From an uncultured Oscillospiraceae bacterium (GTDB lineage Bacteria; Bacillota_A; Clostridia; Oscillospirales; Oscillospiraceae): a stretch of DNA of 8,078 bases. The position numbers were made by a program, and so were the translations under genes. The notes beneath the pieces were generated by a model. The model made no database searches and had not been told where the DNA came from. It was given only the letters and a program-made list of their open reading frames with translations. This document shows positions 5,111 to 8,078 of this stretch, one piece after another. The stretch lies in the NCBI GenBank assembly GCA_944385265.1, contig CALWWO010000120.1, positions 1-8,078 of the forward strand. The letters are read 5' to 3'. Every line of letters starts with the position of its first letter. Positions within the stretch are counted from its first letter, which is position 1.

Positions 5111-7303
5111 TCATATCCTCTTAAAATTTTTATCGAGCGTATTTTTCGTAAGCTCCATGGCGACAGGGCGCCCGTGCGGGCAGTATTTGACCCTACCCGA
5201 CATCACCGCGTCCGCGATCGGCGCAAGTTCTGCCTCCGGGGAGTATTTGCCCGCCTTTATCGCGGCACGGCATGCCACGGAGTGGAGAATACCGTCGCGC
5301 AGCTCGTCCGGAGACGTTTTATGCCCAGCGGCGAGCTTTTCGGCAAGTTCCGACAGCAAAACCGGTATATCCTCTTCCTTTATATCGGCTGGGACGGCGC
5401 GCAAAGCGACGTTGGAGCTGCCAAACTCATCGATCTCAAAGCCGAATTTTTCAAGATATTCTCTGTTTGACACAAGCGCGTCTGCGCTCTCCGTATCCAT
5501 CGGGCAGATAAACGGAGCGAGAAGCTGCTGCGACATTATATCGCCTGTTTCGCGTTTTAACTTATCAAACAGCATACGCTCATGCGCGGCGTGCTTGTCG
5601 ATAATGAAAAGGCTTCCCGCGCGCTCGACAAGTATATACGTTGCCATAGCTTCGCCTATGATGCGCCATCCGCTTGCGGAGTTCTGATTTTGCGCCGCGG
5701 TCTGTCCGCCGCGAACCTGCTCCTGCATGTAAGCCGTCCCGCCGTGCCCCGCGCCTTCAAACGCGAGCCGTACCGTCGCGCCGCCTGTACCGAAGGGTGA
5801 AAGAGAGCGCGCGTTTCCGTCGCCGCGGAGAGCGGCGCTTACGGAGCGGTTTTCACCGCCGCTCCTGCCATGCTCTTCTACGCCGCCGTCTCCGCAGGGG
5901 ATCCCGACATGACTGCCTGCAAAGCCGTTTAGCGTTTCATCGTTATCTTTGCCGCCCTCTGCCCCACTCGGAGTGTTTCCGGGAGTTTTACCGACAAGAT
6001 TGCGAGCTGTACCGTCATCGTTCGCGGCAGAGGTATTTGAAAGCTCGGTAATGCGCGTCTGATAAAACGGGACGGACGTATCGCGCACCTGCGCCCAGCC
6101 GCCGCTCTCCTTCGCATTGCCGAAAAGCGCCTTATACTCGTTTGAAGAGAGCGTTTTAAAGAAATCCGGATTTTGCTTTGCCGTGTGAGATGCAGGCGAG
6201 CCATGAGCGCTCGTCCTTCCGCTTTCCGCGCCACTGCCGGTAACGCCGCCGCGCGCCGCATCCTCCGAGATGAGCTCGCGCGTTTTTGCGGAAAGCGCGA
6301 TCTCCGCCTTTTTGCTCTCGCCCTCGAGCGCTGCAAGTACGGAGTAATATACCGCGCCAAAGACCGCCTTTTCATTTAAAAATTTAACTTCAGTCTTCGT
6401 CGGATGTACGTTAACGTCCACCGCCGCGAAATTGATGCTTATATAGAGTATACAGCATGGAAAGCGCCCTGTAAAAAGGGAATTTCTGTAAGCCTGTTCA
6501 AGCGCCGCCTGAAGAGTTTTTGATTTCACAAACCTGCCGTTTACATAGAAAAACTGGAAGCTTCTGTTGCCGCGCGCGTTTACCGGCACCGTGACGTATC
6601 CCGTTACGGGTATATCGCTGTCCACCCCCGTGACCTCGAGAAGTCCGCTTGCGAAATCGCGCCCAAGTATGCTGTAAACGCATGAATCTATCCGCCCGTC
6701 TCCGGGAGTATGATACTCTTCTTTCCCGTCTTTTATATACCTGATCGATATCTCCGGATGGGACAGCGCGATGCGCTGTACGACAGCAGAGACGTTTGCC
6801 CCCTCAGCCCTGTCGCTTTTCATGAATTTGAGTCGCGCGGGGGTGTTGAAAAACAGGTCGCGTACCGTTATCGTCGTGCCCACGGGGCAGCCGGCTGGGC
6901 GCTTATACATGACTGTGCTGCCCTCAAGCGAGATGTCCGTCCCGCTGTCTGAGGACGCCTCTCTCGTCAGCATATTTATACGCGACACGGCGGATATCGC
7001 GGCAAGCGCCTCGCCTCTGAAGCCGAGCGTGCCGATAGCCTCAAGCCCGCGCTCGTCGTGCAGCTTGCTCGTCGCATGGCGGAGGAAGGCGATCTCCGCA
7101 TCGTCCGCAGCCATACCGCATCCGTTATCGCTCACCCGCATGTAGCTCATGCCGCCGTTTCTTATTTCAACGGTTATGACGGTGGCGCCCGCGTCTATGG
7201 AATTTTCGACAAGCTCCTTTATAACGGAGCCAGGACGCTCCACCACCTCGCCAGCGGCGATAAGATCCGCAACATGCGGAGATAGTTTATTTATTTTTGC
7301 CAT
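5111..7303 (-). CDS. mutL: DNA mismatch repair protein MutL (endonuclease type)
   Basis: MutL couples mismatch recognition by MutS to strand removal. The 730-residue protein has the GHKL ATPase domain first: KELVENSIDAG (29-39, with catalytic Glu30), DNGCGM (59-64), TLGFRGEAL (92-100), followed by the transducer domain with YVNGRFV and VDVNVHPTKTEV (about 295-306). Residues about 328-542 are a long Gly/Ser/Thr/Asn-rich linker. The C-terminal domain has metal-site motifs of the nicking MutLs: DKHAAHERMLFD (569-580, a variant of DQHAxxERxxxxE), ACRAAIKAG (677-685) and CPHGRP (708-713). I chose ATG 7301-7303 because GGAG (7310-7313) lies 6 bases upstream and MAKINKLSPHVADLIAAGEV is the classical start; the ATG at 7313-7315 would add MELC without a good ribosome site. 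miaA follows after 6 bases. mutS is not directly upstream. The stop is TGA. Confidence 0.97.
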   Translation of the reverse strand: MAKINKLSPHVADLIAAGEVVERPGSVIKELVENSIDAGATVITVEIRNGGMSYMRVSDNGCGMAADDAEIAFLRHATSKLHDERGLEAIGTLGFRGEALAAISAVSRINMLTREASSDSGTDISLEGSTVMYKRPAGCPVGTTITVRDLFFNTPARLKFMKSDRAEGANVSAVVQRIALSHPEISIRYIKDGKEEYHTPGDGRIDSCVYSILGRDFASGLLEVTGVDSDIPVTGYVTVPVNARGNRSFQFFYVNGRFVKSKTLQAALEQAYRNSLFTGRFPCCILYISINFAAVDVNVHPTKTEVKFLNEKAVFGAVYYSVLAALEGESKKAEIALSAKTRELISEDAARGGVTGSGAESGRTSAHGSPASHTAKQNPDFFKTLSSNEYKALFGNAKESGGWAQVRDTSVPFYQTRITELSNTSAANDDGTARNLVGKTPGNTPSGAEGGKDNDETLNGFAGSHVGIPCGDGGVEEHGRSGGENRSVSAALRGDGNARSLSPFGTGGATVRLAFEGAGHGGTAYMQEQVRGGQTAAQNQNSASGWRIIGEAMATYILVERAGSLFIIDKHAAHERMLFDKLKRETGDIMSQQLLAPFICPMDTESADALVSNREYLEKFGFEIDEFGSSNVALRAVPADIKEEDIPVLLSELAEKLAAGHKTSPDELRDGILHSVACRAAIKAGKYSPEAELAPIADAVMSGRVKYCPHGRPVAMELTKNTLDKNFKRI

Positions 7304-7333
7304 ACAAAGCTCCATTCTATATCAAATAAAATC

Positions 7334-7366
7334 AAAAAGTCCGGCGCACGCTGCCAAAGCGCGCCG
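7334..7366 (-). terminator. Likely Rho-independent terminator after the racemase gene
   Basis: On the minus strand CGGCGCGC (7366-7359) pairs with GTGCGCCG (7349-7342), eight pairs with one G-U, around a 9-base loop, followed after three bases by TTTTT (7338-7334) and a T-rich stretch. It lies 31 bases after the racemase stop and 31 bases before the mutL ATG, so some transcription of mutL probably passes through it or starts just after it. Confidence 0.65.
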
Positions 7367-7396
7367 CAAAGAGTTTGACGCGGCGCATAAGGCGGC

Positions 7397-8078
7397 TTAT
7401 TTTGAATCGGAGACCGGCTTATATACGCGCGGAAGCCCTTTGACGTTCAAGGGGTCTGCGTCCATCACGGCGATGTCCCCGACGGTGCAGTTTATATTCG
7501 TCACATCGATTATCGTATGCATCATGCCGATCCTGCCCATGACGCGCGCCTTGTGACCGGCGATCTTTACGTATCTGCGCTGCCTGAAGGAGAAGAACAG
7601 ACGTTTCCAAAAGCTCTGCTGGTCGGCAAGGCTCATCACTCCGAAACCATGGTAGTAGCCGACGGACAAAACGGCGAGCCGCGCCGCTTTTTTAAGACGT
7701 TTTCCTCCGGATATTTTGTGCCCCTTGGGATACCAGCCGACCTCTTCGATTCCCGCTTCGATATATCCGACCTTTGACAGGGAGGGGATGTTTTTATACG
7801 GTATACGACCTGACAGCGCCGTGTCGACTCTGACGGCGTCGAGCTTTTTGAGCCCGTTCATAAAAAGCGCGGCGGAGTCGCAGGCGTGGGTCACGCCGGT
7901 CTCGTATCCAAGCTCGTGCAGCCTGTCCAATATGCCGAGGAATGAAGACATCTGCGCCTCTATCTTGCGTGAGCTTCGACCCGAGTCGGCAAACGTAGTG
8001 AATACGCCGACTATCGCGAGGTTTGACATGTATTTATAGACGGAGACGATCTTATCTATTTCATCAGCTGAAAAACCG
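7397..8078 (-). CDS. Alanine-racemase-like PLP enzyme, C-terminal 226 residues (5' end outside the window)
   Basis: The frame stays open to the window edge, so the ATG at 8027-8029 is internal; the residues before it (GFSADEIDKIVSVYKY) fit the family. Alanine racemases interconvert L- and D-alanine with PLP. The part seen includes LAIVGVFTTFA (end of the barrel strand normally reading GIFTHFA), THACDSAALF, DAVRVDTALSGR with the Arg that contacts the PLP ring nitrogen, and SVGYYHGFG, whose Tyr matches the second catalytic base (GYADG in standard enzymes). GRIGMMHTIIDVT stands where GRVCMDQ is usual, and VGDIAVMDADPLNVKGLPRVYK closes the C-terminal domain. The C-terminus lacks about 25 residues that normally include a conserved Tyr (INYEV/L segment). 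The PLP lysine lies outside the window. A racemase fold is secure; alanine as the substrate is not. The stop is TAA. Confidence 0.83.
   Translation of the reverse strand, partial: GFSADEIDKIVSVYKYMSNLAIVGVFTTFADSGRSSRKIEAQMSSFLGILDRLHELGYETGVTHACDSAALFMNGLKKLDAVRVDTALSGRIPYKNIPSLSKVGYIEAGIEEVGWYPKGHKISGGKRLKKAARLAVLSVGYYHGFGVMSLADQQSFWKRLFFSFRQRRYVKIAGHKARVMGRIGMMHTIIDVTNINCTVGDIAVMDADPLNVKGLPRVYKPVSDSK

Noticed and set aside
4929..5687. Long open frame on the plus strand opposite mutL and miaA
   Set aside because: It is antisense to two well-conserved genes and shows no domain of its own; the Ser/Ala/Arg bias is what complementing these genes gives.
5674..6375. Arg-rich open frames on both strands over the mutL linker
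   Set aside because: The GC-rich, Gly-coding linker yields Arg/Ala-rich translations in the other frames; the MutL frame continues unbroken through it.
7304..7333. Promoter for mutL just before its ATG
   Set aside because: A TATAGA-like box exists in the T/A-rich stretch, but the -35 match is poor and the start would fall almost on the ATG; read-through from upstream is equally possible.
8027..8029. ATG as the true start of a 210-residue racemase protein
   Set aside because: The frame stays open and family-like upstream (GFSADEIDKIV...) to the window edge, and the protein would lack the PLP-lysine half; it is an internal Met.
1..8078. Mobile element, prophage, CRISPR array, toxin-antitoxin pair or other accessory system
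   Set aside because: All genes are conserved housekeeping types on one strand; no transposase, integrase, regular spacer array or small paired genes were seen, and the only direct repeat is inside divIVA.

Overview
The window looks like a stretch of chromosome from a Clostridia-type member of the Bacillota (possibly a gut Oscillospiraceae/Ruminococcaceae relative; this is inference from gene content and order). Every gene lies on the minus strand, so the biological order runs from high to low coordinates: a partial racemase, mutL, miaA, hfq, a HlyD-like membrane protein, the YggS-type PLP protein, sepF, divIVA and the first 120 codons of ileS. There is no sign of phage, plasmid, IS, CRISPR array, tRNA or rRNA. 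No gap between genes exceeds about 100 bases.

Layout. (1) 7397-8078: the C-terminal part of an alanine-racemase-like protein, followed by a likely intrinsic terminator. (2) 4160-7303: mutL (mismatch repair) with miaA (tRNA isopentenylation) six bases downstream. miaA is interrupted by one in-frame amber codon at 4595-4597; both halves are well conserved and in the same frame. (3) 3813-4061: hfq, with its own good sigma-A-type promoter and a hairpin that buries its ribosome binding site. mutL-miaA-hfq is a classic Bacillota order. (4) 358-3782: a tightly packed envelope and division block, hlyD-like / yggS / sepF / divIVA, ending in ileS. It resembles the ylmE-sepF-ylmG-ylmH-divIVA-ileS region of Bacillus subtilis but lacks ylmG and ylmH and carries the HlyD-like gene at the front.

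How the genes fit together. MutL and MiaA guard replication and decoding fidelity. Hfq is an RNA chaperone. SepF anchors and bundles FtsZ, DivIVA is the curvature-sensing coiled-coil scaffold, and YggS handles PLP homeostasis. IleRS charges tRNA-Ile. hlyD-like and yggS overlap by 4 bases (ATGA), and the spacers yggS-sepF and sepF-divIVA are under 35 bases, so this block is probably one transcript.

I see no clear undescribed multi-gene system. The best leads are the amber codon inside an otherwise intact miaA, the 5' hairpin on hfq, the 9-bp hairpin in front of ileS where a T-box might be expected, and the 11-residue repeat rod of DivIVA.
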